A stretch of 64,000 nt of DNA. Source: Bradyrhizobium iriomotense. Its GTDB lineage: Bacteria; Pseudomonadota; Alphaproteobacteria; Rhizobiales; Xanthobacteraceae. The position numbers and the translations under genes are program-made. The stretch covers positions 673,277 to 737,276 of the forward strand of contig NZ_JAFCJZ010000001.1 of NCBI RefSeq assembly GCF_018130765.1, read 5' to 3'. Position 1 is the first letter of the stretch; each line of letters opens with the position of its first letter. Under the pieces are notes generated by a model. That model did no database searches. It worked only from the letters and a program-made list of their open reading frames with translations, and was not told the DNA's origin. Positions 44,607 through 52,911 of the stretch are shown here, in pieces.

Positions 44607-45500
44607 TCACAGTTTCGCTTCCGCAAAAATGCCCGATACCCAATCGAGGAAGACGCGCAGGCGCAGCGCGAGCTGGCGGTTCTGCGGGTAGAGCGCCGAG
44701 AGCGGCGTCGGCGACGGCGGATAGTCGGCCAGCACCTCGACCAGCGCGCCGCTGGCGAGATCATCGGCAAAGCGATAGCGCGGCGCTTGCACGAGGCCGA
44801 AGCCGAGCCGGGCAAGATCGGCCATGGTGTCGGAATTGTTGACGCGAAGGCGGCTCGGCAGCACGATTTGACGCAGCGCGCCGGCGACGGAAAATTCCAG
44901 CGGCAGCACATCGCCGGTGCGCGAGGAGACGAAGGCCACCATCTGATGGCCGTCGAGCGCATCAGGCGTCGCAGGCATGCCGTGCTTGGCAAGATAGGCC
45001 GGGCTCGCCACCGTGATCTCGGCGATCGTGCCGAGCCGACGCAGGATCATGCCGCTGTCCTCCGGCTCGCCCGACCGGATCACGCAATCAATGCCTTCGC
45101 GCACGAGATCGACCAGGCGGTCGCCCTGCCCGATCTGCAAATCGAGCTCGGGATAGCGCGCGAGGAATTCCGGCAGATGCGGCAGGATGAAGGTGCGGGT
45201 CAGCAAGGGATGCGCATCGATGCGGAGCAGACCGCGCGGGCGCGCATCGCGCATCGCGGTTTCGGCTTCCTCGACCTCGGCGAGGATGGCGACGCAGCGG
45301 CGGTAATAGTCCTCTCCGTCGAGTGTCGGGGTGACGTGCCGAGTGGTCCGCTCGAGCAAGCGCGTACCCAGGCGCGACTCAAGGCCGCGCAGGACTTCGC
45401 TCGCCGTCGAGCGCGGAATGCCAAGGTCGGCCGCCGCGGCCGTAAAGCTCTGCCGCTCCACGAGACGGACGAACAGGCGCATGGCGTCAAAGCGGTCCAT
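44607..45500 (-). CDS. LysR family transcriptional regulator
   Basis: 297 residues from the ATG at 45500 (MDRFDAMRLFVRLVERQSFTAAAADLGIPRS), although the frame stays open upstream. The winged HTH (STASEVLRGLESRLGTRLLERTTRHVTPTLDG) is followed by a substrate-binding domain (LLRIDAHPLLTRTFILPHLPEF). It is divergent from an SDR-tautomerase pair across about 105 bp and probably regulates it. That gap contains TCAC-N12-GTGA, a weak dyad. Confidence 0.93.
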   Translation of the reverse strand: MDRFDAMRLFVRLVERQSFTAAAADLGIPRSTASEVLRGLESRLGTRLLERTTRHVTPTLDGEDYYRRCVAILAEVEEAETAMRDARPRGLLRIDAHPLLTRTFILPHLPEFLARYPELDLQIGQGDRLVDLVREGIDCVIRSGEPEDSGMILRRLGTIAEITVASPAYLAKHGMPATPDALDGHQMVAFVSSRTGDVLPLEFSVAGALRQIVLPSRLRVNNSDTMADLARLGFGLVQAPRYRFADDLASGALVEVLADYPPSPTPLSALYPQNRQLALRLRVFLDWVSGIFAEAKL

Positions 45501-45604
45501 GGCGGATTGTTCACCACAGCCGACAAGTGATGGCAAGTCCTGGGCGATTATCCGGCCGCAGCGATCAGGTATCCCTTGGCCCAACAGCATCAAGGAGACC
45601 CGTT

Positions 45605-46345
45605 ATGCCCCACCAATCTCAGCGCGCTGCCATCGTGACCGGCGGTTCCCGCGGCATCGGCGCAGCCATCGCCCGCCGGCTGTCGCAGGACGGAATCGCG
45701 GTTGCGATCAACTATGCCAGCGGCCGGGACGCTGCCGATGCGCTCGTCGCCGAAATCGAGGCTGCCGGCGGACGCGCCATCGCCGTGCAGGCCGATCTCG
45801 CCGATCCGGCAACCCCTGCGCGGTTGTTCGATGCAGCCGAGCACGCCTTCGGCGGCGTCGACATCCTCGTCAACAATGCCGGCGTCATGGAGCTCGGGCC
45901 GCTCGCGGCGGTGACCGATGAAGCCTTCGCGCGGCAGATCTCGATCAACCTCGACAGCGTGTTCCGGTCCCTGCGCGAAGCAGCGCGGCGGCTGCGCGAC
46001 GGCGGCCACATCGTCAGCTTCTCGTCCAGCGTGATCGGCCTCTATCAGCCCGGTTATGGCGTCTACGCCGCGACCAAGGCCGCGGTCGAAGCCATGACCC
46101 ACATCCTTGCCAAGGAGCTCGGCAGCCGCCGCATCACCGTCAACGCGGTCGCACCGGGGCCGGTCGAGACGCGGCTGTTCCTCGAAGGCAAGAGCGAGCA
46201 GCAGGTGCGCGCCATTGCCGCGATGAACCCGTTCGGCCGCCTCGGCCAGCCCGACGACATCGCAGGCGTCGTCGCCTTCCTCACGGGGCGCGACGGCGGC
46301 TGGGTCAACGGCCAGATCATCCGCGCCAATGGCGGCGTGATCTGA
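45605..46345 (+). CDS. SDR family oxidoreductase (FabG/glucose dehydrogenase-like)
   Basis: 246 residues from the ATG at 45605. It has TGGSRGIGAAIARRLS, NNAGVMELG, the catalytic Ser in VSFSSSVIG, YAATKAAVEAM, and the C-terminal WVNGQIIRANGG typical of tetrameric SDRs. Divergent from the LysR gene; the tautomerase gene follows 28 nt later. Substrate unknown. Confidence 0.93.
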   Translation: MPHQSQRAAIVTGGSRGIGAAIARRLSQDGIAVAINYASGRDAADALVAEIEAAGGRAIAVQADLADPATPARLFDAAEHAFGGVDILVNNAGVMELGPLAAVTDEAFARQISINLDSVFRSLREAARRLRDGGHIVSFSSSVIGLYQPGYGVYAATKAAVEAMTHILAKELGSRRITVNAVAPGPVETRLFLEGKSEQQVRAIAAMNPFGRLGQPDDIAGVVAFLTGRDGGWVNGQIIRANGGVI

Positions 46346-46373
46346 CGCGACGTTTTACAAGGAGAGATTCATC

Positions 46374-46607
46374 ATGCCGTTCGCCAATATCAAGATCCCG
46401 CAAGCCGCGCTGTCGCGGGCGCAGAAGGCGGAGATCGTGCATAACCTCACCGCGCTGTTCGTCCACTATTTTGGCGAAGCAGCGCGGCTGCACACGATGG
46501 TGCTGATCGAGGAAGTCGGCGACGGCGGCTATGGCCGCGCCGACGAGGTGTTCATCGTTCCCGACGCTTATCGCGCCAGCGATTCCGTCACGCCAGCTTC
46601 AGGCTGA
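46374..46607 (+). CDS. 4-oxalocrotonate tautomerase-like protein
   Basis: 77 residues. Pro-1 after Met is present (MPFANIKIPQAALSRAQKAEIVHNLTALFVHYFGE), the catalytic base of the tautomerase superfamily. It is slightly longer than the 62-residue canonical form. AAGGAGAG precedes the start. It is probably in one operon with the SDR. Its 3' end overlaps the convergent methyltransferase gene by 20 nt. Confidence 0.88.
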   Translation: MPFANIKIPQAALSRAQKAEIVHNLTALFVHYFGEAARLHTMVLIEEVGDGGYGRADEVFIVPDAYRASDSVTPASG

Positions 46608-47232
46608 GCTCGGTGCCGCCCTTGAGCGGCAGCGTCATCGAGACGAAGCCGTTTTGGGGATCGCGGATGAAGTCGAGATAGTCGGGTTCGGCATTGTCGT
46701 TCATGACGTAGCCGCCGACCAACAGCTGCGGCGCGACGATCTCGATCACCTCACGCGCCAGCGAAGGTCCACTCTCGCCCGGCCAGCCGTCGATCAGCAC
46801 GAAATCGACGGGGCCGCCGAGATCGCGCAGCGTTTTTCGCGCATCGCCCTCGCGGATCTCGGCATAGGCGGCAAGACCCGCCTCCGCGAGATTGCGCCGG
46901 GCGGCCTCGACCTTGGCCGGCACGATCTCCGAGCCGATCACGGTGCCGCCGCCATTGTCGCGCAGCGCCGCCGCGAAATAGAGCGTGGACATGCCGACCG
47001 AGGTCGCGAACTCGGCGACACGCGTGGCGCGCAGGCCGCGGCAGAGCAGATAGATCAACTCGCCCTGCTCGGGATGGATCGAAAATCCCTGCTCGGCGTA
47101 GGCGTGGGGATCGCGGCTGCCAGAGGAGCCGCGCGGCCCGCCGCCGGCCGGCCGCTGCCGCGCGCCTTGCAGGCGCGCGATCACGGCGTTGACGCGGGGA
47201 TCGGCAATCGGACTGTGGGGCCGAACATTCAT
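46588..47232 (-). CDS. Class I SAM-dependent methyltransferase (O-methyltransferase-like)
   Basis: 214 residues from the ATG at 47232 (GGGAGG upstream). The Rossmann motif I is VAEFATSVGMSTLYFAAALRD, followed by VIGSEIVPAKVEAARRNLAEAG and DFVLIDGWPGES. This is the layout of the family-3 O-methyltransferases (CaiE-like), although motif I has an unusual ATSVG. The upstream PadR gene on the same strand may control it. Confidence 0.9.
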   Translation of the reverse strand: MNVRPHSPIADPRVNAVIARLQGARQRPAGGGPRGSSGSRDPHAYAEQGFSIHPEQGELIYLLCRGLRATRVAEFATSVGMSTLYFAAALRDNGGGTVIGSEIVPAKVEAARRNLAEAGLAAYAEIREGDARKTLRDLGGPVDFVLIDGWPGESGPSLAREVIEIVAPQLLVGGYVMNDNAEPDYLDFIRDPQNGFVSMTLPLKGGTELSLKLA

Positions 47233-47254
47233 ATGTTGCCTCCCTTGCAACCCA

Positions 47255-47890
47255 TTACTTGCCGAGGATTTCCGCTGCGGCGCGATCCAGGATCGCGGCG
47301 ATACGGCGTGCCTCGGCGGAATCGCTGCCGTGCTTGGAGCGCAGCGCGCGCTTGAGGTTGTGGCGTGCGCGATGCAGCTCGTCCGAGGCGCCACCGTCGA
47401 GATCGCTGACGCCGGCAAAGGCCTCGCGCACCTCGTCCATGCGGCGTCCGATCCGCGACAACGCTTGCAGGATCGCATCCGCAGTCGAACGGTTCTCGGC
47501 AAGATGCGCCTCGCCCTGCGGCGTGATGCTGTAGAGCTTGCGCCCGCCGTCCTGCTGGACGCTGCTGTGGCCGACCTCTTCGAGATAGGTCAGTGCCGGA
47601 TAGATCACGCCGGGGCTCGGCGTGTAGAAGCCGTCGGAACGCTCCTCGATGATCTTGATCAGCTCGTAGCCATGCGCCGGGTTTTCGGCGAGTAACGCCA
47701 GGATCACCAGTTGGAGGTCCTGCGACGACAGTCGCCGCGCGCCCGGAAAGTCATCGCCGCCGCGGCCGAAAAAGCCATGACCGCCGCGGCCGAAGCGATG
47801 ACGCCCGCCGCCGTGCCGGCCCATGGCGAAGGCGAAGCGGAACGCCTGCTCCTCCCGGTCGTGCCGGCCGTGATATTTGTCTCGAAACAT
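47255..47890 (-). CDS. PadR family regulator, metal-responsive YqjI-like
   Basis: 211 residues from the ATG at 47890, with GGAG upstream; alternatives are the ATGs at 47899 and 47905. The N-terminus is rich in His, Arg, Gly and Phe (HGRHDREEQAFRFAFAMGRHGGGRHRFGRGGHG). The PadR winged helix follows: DLQLVILALLAENPAHGYELIKIIEERSDGFYTPSPGVIYPAL. This is the design of E. coli YqjI, a nickel-sensing repressor. The dyad in 47885-47931 overlaps the start codon, which suggests autoregulation. The methyltransferase gene follows 22 nt later on this strand. Confidence 0.88.
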   Translation of the reverse strand: MFRDKYHGRHDREEQAFRFAFAMGRHGGGRHRFGRGGHGFFGRGGDDFPGARRLSSQDLQLVILALLAENPAHGYELIKIIEERSDGFYTPSPGVIYPALTYLEEVGHSSVQQDGGRKLYSITPQGEAHLAENRSTADAILQALSRIGRRMDEVREAFAGVSDLDGGASDELHRARHNLKRALRSKHGSDSAEARRIAAILDRAAAEILGK

Positions 47891-47931
47891 ATCTTGCATC
47901 TCCATTGTTAGATATATCGTAAGATATGTTT
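47885..47931. promoter_or_regulatory. Operator-like dyad at the padR start
   Basis: A perfect 11-bp inverted repeat, AAACATATCTT (47885-47895) and AAGATATGTTT (47921-47931), with an inner AGATATATC palindromic core between. The region is strikingly AT-rich for this genome. It straddles the likely padR start, so binding by its own product would repress it. Assignment is by symmetry and position. Confidence 0.55.
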
Positions 47932-48019
47932 TGAGATGCTGGGCGCAAGGCGCAAGTCCGTGAATTTGTCCCGAGATCCGTTTCACCAGCAAAATCAACA
48001 GGTGGTCTTGACATCCATC

Positions 48020-48040
48020 TGACATACCGCTGGTATGTCA
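48020..48040. promoter_or_regulatory. GntR-family operator
   Basis: TGACATACC-GCT-GGTATGTCA, a perfect 9-bp dyad of the size bound by GntR/FadR-family dimers. A TTGACA (48008-48013), a good -35 element, precedes it, and the dyad covers the place of the -10. It ends 3 nt before the gntR start at 48044, so bound repressor would block its own promoter. Confidence 0.72.
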
Positions 48041-48043
48041 GTT

Positions 48044-48727
48044 ATGCCCGCGACCTCCCTCGACCGCGACCGCGCCTATTCGCTGCTCCGCGACCTCGTC
48101 ACCTCAGGCGAGTTCGCCCCCGACGAGCCACTGTCCGAACGCAGCCTGTCGAGCCGGCTGGCGCTCGGCCGCACACCGATCCGCGAGGCTCTGAAGGCGC
48201 TCGCCAAAGACGGTCTTCTCACCATCCATCCAATGCGCGGCACCTTCGTGCGCCAGATGTCGTTCGACGATCTCCGCGAGATCCACGAATTGCGGCTCGC
48301 GCTCGAAGGCATGGCCGCCTATTTGGCCGCGACGCGCGGGCCGACGGAGCCGCTGCGCCAATGCGCCGAGGAGCTGCGCAGCCTTCAGTCGCGCGAGAAC
48401 CTCGATGTGGAGGAAGCGCAGCAGGTCGGCTGGGCATTCCACGATGAACTGTTTCGCGCCACCGGCAACGGCCGGCTGGCGCAGTCCTACGACAATCTGC
48501 GCGCGCAGAGCGGCCTCGCCCTCCAGAAGATGCGGCAATACAGCACTGAGCGCTCGCGCCAGGCCGTCAGCGAGCACCTCGATATCTACGCGGCCATCGA
48601 AGCGCACGACCCCGACGCCGCGCAGCAACGCATGTGGCGGCATCTCTCATCCGCCTTCGAGGCGCGTCTCACCGCGCTCGGCGCCATCCGCACGCAATAT
48701 CCAGGACAAGGAGACCATCACGCATGA
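48044..48727 (+). CDS. GntR family regulator with FCD domain
   Basis: 227 residues from the ATG at 48044 (an earlier ATG at 48035 lies inside the operator). The HTH is YSLLRDLVTSGEFAPDEPLSERSLSSRLALGRTPIREALKALAKDGLL, followed by an FCD effector domain (EIHELRLALEGMAAYLAATRG). The perfect dyad next to its start indicates autorepression. The stop overlaps the symporter start by 4 nt (ATGA), which places it in an operon with the symporter and the aldolase. Confidence 0.93.
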   Translation: MPATSLDRDRAYSLLRDLVTSGEFAPDEPLSERSLSSRLALGRTPIREALKALAKDGLLTIHPMRGTFVRQMSFDDLREIHELRLALEGMAAYLAATRGPTEPLRQCAEELRSLQSRENLDVEEAQQVGWAFHDELFRATGNGRLAQSYDNLRAQSGLALQKMRQYSTERSRQAVSEHLDIYAAIEAHDPDAAQQRMWRHLSSAFEARLTALGAIRTQYPGQGDHHA

Positions 48728-49974
48728 TCCGGCCGCTGCTCAGATTGCCGCTTGTGGTTCAGATGCTGCTCGGCCTGGTGCTGGGTCTTTGCGTCGGCCT
48801 GCTCTGGCCGGATGTCGGCGCGAGCCTGCGGCCGGTCGGCACCGCCTTCGTCGAGGCGGTGAAGATGATCGTCATTCCCGTGGTGTTCGCGGCGGTGACG
48901 CTCGGGCTCTACCGCATGGGCAGCGAGCTGAAGGTCCTGGGCCGCGTCGCCGCAATCAGCCTCGGCTATTTCTATCTCGCCACTGTGATCTCGATCCTGA
49001 TCGGGCTCCTCCTCAACGCCGCGTTCCATCCCGGCGCCGGCGCTCCGCTGGCCGCAACCGGCAAGGTGCCGCAAAACCTTGCCGTGTCGGTCGACTGGAT
49101 CAAGTTCTTCATGGACATGATCCCCTCCAACATCGTCGCGGCGATGGCCGAGCAGAAGATCCTGCCGACGCTGGTCTTCGCCATCCTGTTCGGCCTCGCG
49201 CTGGCCTCCGTCGGCAAGGTCGGCGAGCCCATGGTCGCCGTGCTCGAAGCGGTGATGGCGGCGATGTTCAAGATCACCAAATGGATCACCTCGCTCGCCC
49301 CGATCGCCATCTTCGCGGTGATGGCGTGGCTGTTCGCGACGCAAGGGCTCGCCACCGTGGTCGCGCTCGCAAAGCTCGTCGGCGTCATGTATCTCGGCCT
49401 CGCCATCATGGTCGCGATCTTCTGGCTGATGCTGCTCGCGATCGGCGAGAAGCCGATTGCCGTCACCAAAGCGGTGATGGAGCCGATGATCCTCGCCTTC
49501 TCCACCCGCTCCTCGGAAGTGACCCTGCCGCTGCACATGGAGAAGCTGCGGGCGATGGGCGCGTCCGAGCGCATCGTCTCGGTGGTGCTGCCGCTCGGCT
49601 ACGCCTTCAACCGCGACGGCGCCATCATGTATTTCGCGCTCGCCGTCACTTTCCTCGCGGAGGCCTATGGCGTGACGCTGACCTGGTCGACGCTGTTCAC
49701 CATCGTCATGGTCACGACCATCGCGAGCAAGGGCAGCGCCAACGTTCCTTCCGGCGGGCTGGTCGCGATTGCGATGGTGCTGTCGGCGATCGGGCTGCCG
49801 ATCGAGGCGCTGGCGATCATCGCCGGCGTCGACGCCTTCCTCGACATGGGCCGCACCGCGATCAACGTGTTTGGCAACACGGTTGCGGTGAAGCTGGTCG
49901 AAAAGTTTGCCGGCGACGTGGCCGCCGATGAGACGCAGCCGGCGCCAGCCGGCCTGCAGGTGCAGGACGCCTGA
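48724..49974 (+). CDS. Dicarboxylate/amino acid:cation symporter (GltP/DctA family)
   Basis: 416 residues from the ATG at 48724. The eight membrane helices and two re-entrant hairpins of the GltPh fold are represented by STRSSEVTLPLHM (HP1), GYAFNRDGAIMYFALAV (position of the NMDGT motif, here NRDGA) and STLFTIVMVTTIASKGSANVPSGG (HP2). It should import a small acidic or hydroxylated amino acid with cations. Coupling to a threonine aldolase points to a beta-hydroxy amino acid. The Arg for Met change in NMDG is notable. Confidence 0.92.
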   Translation: MIRPLLRLPLVVQMLLGLVLGLCVGLLWPDVGASLRPVGTAFVEAVKMIVIPVVFAAVTLGLYRMGSELKVLGRVAAISLGYFYLATVISILIGLLLNAAFHPGAGAPLAATGKVPQNLAVSVDWIKFFMDMIPSNIVAAMAEQKILPTLVFAILFGLALASVGKVGEPMVAVLEAVMAAMFKITKWITSLAPIAIFAVMAWLFATQGLATVVALAKLVGVMYLGLAIMVAIFWLMLLAIGEKPIAVTKAVMEPMILAFSTRSSEVTLPLHMEKLRAMGASERIVSVVLPLGYAFNRDGAIMYFALAVTFLAEAYGVTLTWSTLFTIVMVTTIASKGSANVPSGGLVAIAMVLSAIGLPIEALAIIAGVDAFLDMGRTAINVFGNTVAVKLVEKFAGDVAADETQPAPAGLQVQDA

Positions 49975-51017
49975 TGGCGACGCAAGAGAGCAGCAGCGAC
50001 GGCATCGTCGATCTGCGCAGCGACACCGTTACGCTGCCGACCGAGGCGATGCTGGCACGCGTGCAACGCGCCCCACTCGGCGACGACGGCCGCGAGGGCG
50101 ATCCGACCGTCCGCGCGCTCGAAGCGCACGGCGCCGCCTTGATCGGCAAAGAGGCCGCGCTGTTCGTGCCGAGCGGCACGATGGGCAATCTGCTGGCGAT
50201 GCTCGCCCACGCCGAGCGCGGCGCGGACGTCTTTGCCGATAGCGGCGCCCATCTCCTCAACTCCGAGCTCGGCAGCGTGGTGACGATCGCAGGACTCCTG
50301 CCCAAACCGATGCCGGGCCGCCGCGGCGCAATGGACGAGATGGCGCTCGCGGACACGATCCGCTCGTCGGAGCGCCCTGGGCTGATCGCGATGGAGACGA
50401 CGCATAACGGCGCCGGCGGCGCCGTGCTGCCCCTGGCGCACATGATGCGAATTCATGCGCTCGGACAAAGCCACGGAATTCCCGTGCATCTGGACGGCGC
50501 GCGCCTGTTCAATGCCGCGGTCGCGCTCGGCGTACCCGCGGCAGCGATTGCCGTGCACGCCGACAGCGTGATGGTCTGCCTGTCCAAAGGACTGAGCGCG
50601 CCGGTCGGCAGCCTGCTGTGCGGCTCCAGCGATTTCATCACAAGAGCAAGAGCCTTGCGAAAACTCGTCGGCGGCACCATGCGCCAGTCCGGCGTCGTTG
50701 CTGCCGCGGGTCTCGTGGCGCTGGAGACGATGCTCGCGCGTCTCTCCGAGGATCATGCGGCCGCAAAGCGGCTCGCTGCGGCCTTGAGCTGGCTCGACCC
50801 GACCCTCGCCGATCCCGACCACGTGCAGACCAACATCCTGCGCATCGATGTCTCCGCAAGCGCGCGCGACGCGGCCGCATGGGCCGAGAGCGTGAAACGG
50901 CACGGCATCCTGGTGCAGGCAAGCGGCCCCGCGCAGCTCCGGCTCGTCACCCATCGTCACATCGATGCGGCGGCGGTTGATCGCACAATTGCAGCCTTCG
51001 CAGCGGTCGCCCGCTAG
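49974..51017 (+). CDS. Threonine aldolase family PLP enzyme
   Basis: 347 residues. DLRSDTVTLPTEAML opens the fold, HLDGARLFNAAVALGV is the Asp of the PLP pyridine contact, and the Lys Schiff base is in MVCLSKGLSAPVGSLL. The family splits threonine and related beta-hydroxy amino acids to glycine and an aldehyde. Its start overlaps the symporter stop (TGATG). The three genes GntR, symporter and aldolase form a coupled uptake-degradation unit. Confidence 0.93.
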   Translation: MATQESSSDGIVDLRSDTVTLPTEAMLARVQRAPLGDDGREGDPTVRALEAHGAALIGKEAALFVPSGTMGNLLAMLAHAERGADVFADSGAHLLNSELGSVVTIAGLLPKPMPGRRGAMDEMALADTIRSSERPGLIAMETTHNGAGGAVLPLAHMMRIHALGQSHGIPVHLDGARLFNAAVALGVPAAAIAVHADSVMVCLSKGLSAPVGSLLCGSSDFITRARALRKLVGGTMRQSGVVAAAGLVALETMLARLSEDHAAAKRLAAALSWLDPTLADPDHVQTNILRIDVSASARDAAAWAESVKRHGILVQASGPAQLRLVTHRHIDAAAVDRTIAAFAAVAR

Positions 51018-51061
51018 CTGGCGACCTTGCAAGCCGCGTTTGGCGTGCTATCGCTCGCGCC

Positions 51062-51424
51062 ATGACTCCGAAAACCTTTGAAGCGCGCTGCCTGCGCCTG
51101 CCCGCCGCCACCAAGGTGGTGCAGTGGGAGGGCACGTCCGTGTTCAAGGTCGGCGGCAAGATGTTCGCGCTCGGCGGCGGCTTTGCCGCCGGCACCGGCG
51201 GCTACATGTTCAAGGTCTCGGACATGGCCTATGGGATGCTGATCGAGCATGGCCTGGCGCGGCCGGCGCCGTATCTCGCCCGCGCCAAATGGGTGCAGCT
51301 CGTCAGCAACAACGCGCTGTCGGACGCCGAGCTCACGGCCTATCTGGTGCAGGCCCATGCGATGATCGTGGCCAAGCTGACGTGCAAGGCCCGCAAGGCG
51401 CTGGGGCTCGCCCCGCCGGCATGA
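51062..51424 (+). CDS. MmcQ/YjbR family DNA-binding-like protein
   Basis: 120 residues reading MTPKTFEARCLRLPAATKVVQWEGTSVFKVGGKMFALGG, the opening of the MmcQ/YjbR family, followed by LARAKWVQLV and a C-terminal helix ending KARKALGL. The fold is CyaY-like double-wing. The function is unclear. It stands alone between the aldolase and the SWIM gene. Confidence 0.9.
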   Translation: MTPKTFEARCLRLPAATKVVQWEGTSVFKVGGKMFALGGGFAAGTGGYMFKVSDMAYGMLIEHGLARPAPYLARAKWVQLVSNNALSDAELTAYLVQAHAMIVAKLTCKARKALGLAPPA

Positions 51425-51522
51425 CCATCCCCGCGTGCAGCACAAGGTGTGCTCGCGGCGACATTGAGCTTTCATGCCTCCCCGATATACTGGCGGCCCT
51501 CGATTCGATTTAGGGCATCGGC

Positions 51523-52911
51523 GTGGCGATTGATCTGAAAGCGGTCGAGCAACTCGCAACCGATCAATCCTCGCTCAAGGCCGCCGCCGGCCTTGCCAAG
51601 CCCGCCAAATGGTCCGGTGTCGGCGGAAGCCGCGACGGCGCGCTGATCTGGGGCGAATGCGCGGGTTCCGGCGCCAATCCGTACCGGGTGATGGCCGATC
51701 TCCGCGACCTCGGCAACAAGTGCACCTGCCCCTCGCGCAAATTCCCCTGCAAGCACGTGCTCGGCCTGTTGTGGTTGAACGCAGAGGCGATCGTGCCGTT
51801 CACCCCCGCGGACACGCCGGCCTGGGTCAGCGACTGGCTCGGCCGACGGCGCGGCACGTCAGCGGCAAAGCCTGCAATCAATGCGCCGCCCGACGGCGAG
51901 AAGGATTTGCGTGCCGCGCGCGCCGTCGAACCCGATGTCGTCGAAGACCCGAAGGATGTCGCACGGCGCGAGGCGCAGGCGGCCCGGCGAAACGAGGAAA
52001 CTGAGCGCGCCATCCTCGATGCGCTGGATGCACTCGAGCAATGGATCGGCGACCAGCTTCGCATGGGATTGTCCGGCTTCATCGACGATGCCACCGCGCG
52101 ATGCCGTCGGATCGCAGCGCGGCTGGTCGACGGCAAGGCCGCGGTGCTCGCCGGCCGGATCGACGAGCTGCCATCCCGCCTCCTCGCGCTTCCCGCAGGC
52201 GACCGGCCGCGCGGCGCCGTGGTCGAGCTCGGCAAGCTGGTTCTGCTCGCACGCGCCTTCCGCGCAACACCGCGCAATACCGAGATCCGCCGCGCCGTCG
52301 CGGCATCGGAGACGCGCGAGGCGGTGCTGGCCGACCCGGCCGCGCTGCGGGTCGATGCAGATTGGGAGGTCCTCGCCGAGCAGGTGCAGACGCGTCGCGA
52401 CGGTCTCGTGTCGCAGACGACATGGCTGCTCAATCTTGCCGCGACCGGTCCGCGCTTCGCGATGCTGCTCGATTTCTTCCCGGCAAGCGCCGGACGGCGT
52501 GGATCGGTGTTCACGCCTGGCGAGAGCTTCCACGGCGAGCTCGTCTTCTATCCATCGACGCAGCCGCTCCGCGCCATGCTCGTCCGGCGCGACGCTGCGC
52601 AGGACAGGCCGCCCCTGGAATGGCCCGCGCCGGACGAAACACTCTCCGACGCGTTGACGCGGCCGCTGCTCGCCGAGCCATGGGCGATCGACGTTCCGCT
52701 GCTGCTGCCGCAGGGGCGCATCGCGCGCGACGCTGCTGGACACACATGGTGGCGATCAGCCGATGGCATCACGACGTTGCCGGTCGCCGCCGACATCAGC
52801 GGCATCCTGTGCGGCACCGATCTGACGCGCACCGCGGCGATCTGGTCGGGCAACCGGCTCGCGATCCTCGCCGCGCAAACCCCTTGGGGACGGATCGGCG
52901 GTCATGACTGA
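51523..52911 (+). CDS. SWIM zinc-finger protein (YehQ-like)
   Basis: 462 residues from a GTG at 51523. The SWIM finger (CxCx..CxH) is CTCPSRKFPCKHVLGLLWL at about residues 67-85. Its N-terminal neighbourhood (SGVGGSRDGALIWGECAGSGANPYRV) is typical of the family. A long linker and a C-terminal domain follow. The gene heads a five-gene cassette in which each pair is tightly spaced or overlapping. In E. coli a related gene, yehQ, accompanies yehLMP. The SWIM finger suggests nucleic-acid or protein binding. Confidence 0.88.
   Translation: MAIDLKAVEQLATDQSSLKAAAGLAKPAKWSGVGGSRDGALIWGECAGSGANPYRVMADLRDLGNKCTCPSRKFPCKHVLGLLWLNAEAIVPFTPADTPAWVSDWLGRRRGTSAAKPAINAPPDGEKDLRAARAVEPDVVEDPKDVARREAQAARRNEETERAILDALDALEQWIGDQLRMGLSGFIDDATARCRRIAARLVDGKAAVLAGRIDELPSRLLALPAGDRPRGAVVELGKLVLLARAFRATPRNTEIRRAVAASETREAVLADPAALRVDADWEVLAEQVQTRRDGLVSQTTWLLNLAATGPRFAMLLDFFPASAGRRGSVFTPGESFHGELVFYPSTQPLRAMLVRRDAAQDRPPLEWPAPDETLSDALTRPLLAEPWAIDVPLLLPQGRIARDAAGHTWWRSADGITTLPVAADISGILCGTDLTRTAAIWSGNRLAILAAQTPWGRIGGHD

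Noticed and set aside
48405..49931. 508-codon plus-strand frame
   Set aside because: It overlaps the GntR and symporter genes in another frame and has no domain; the overlapping ATGA junction supports the shorter genes.
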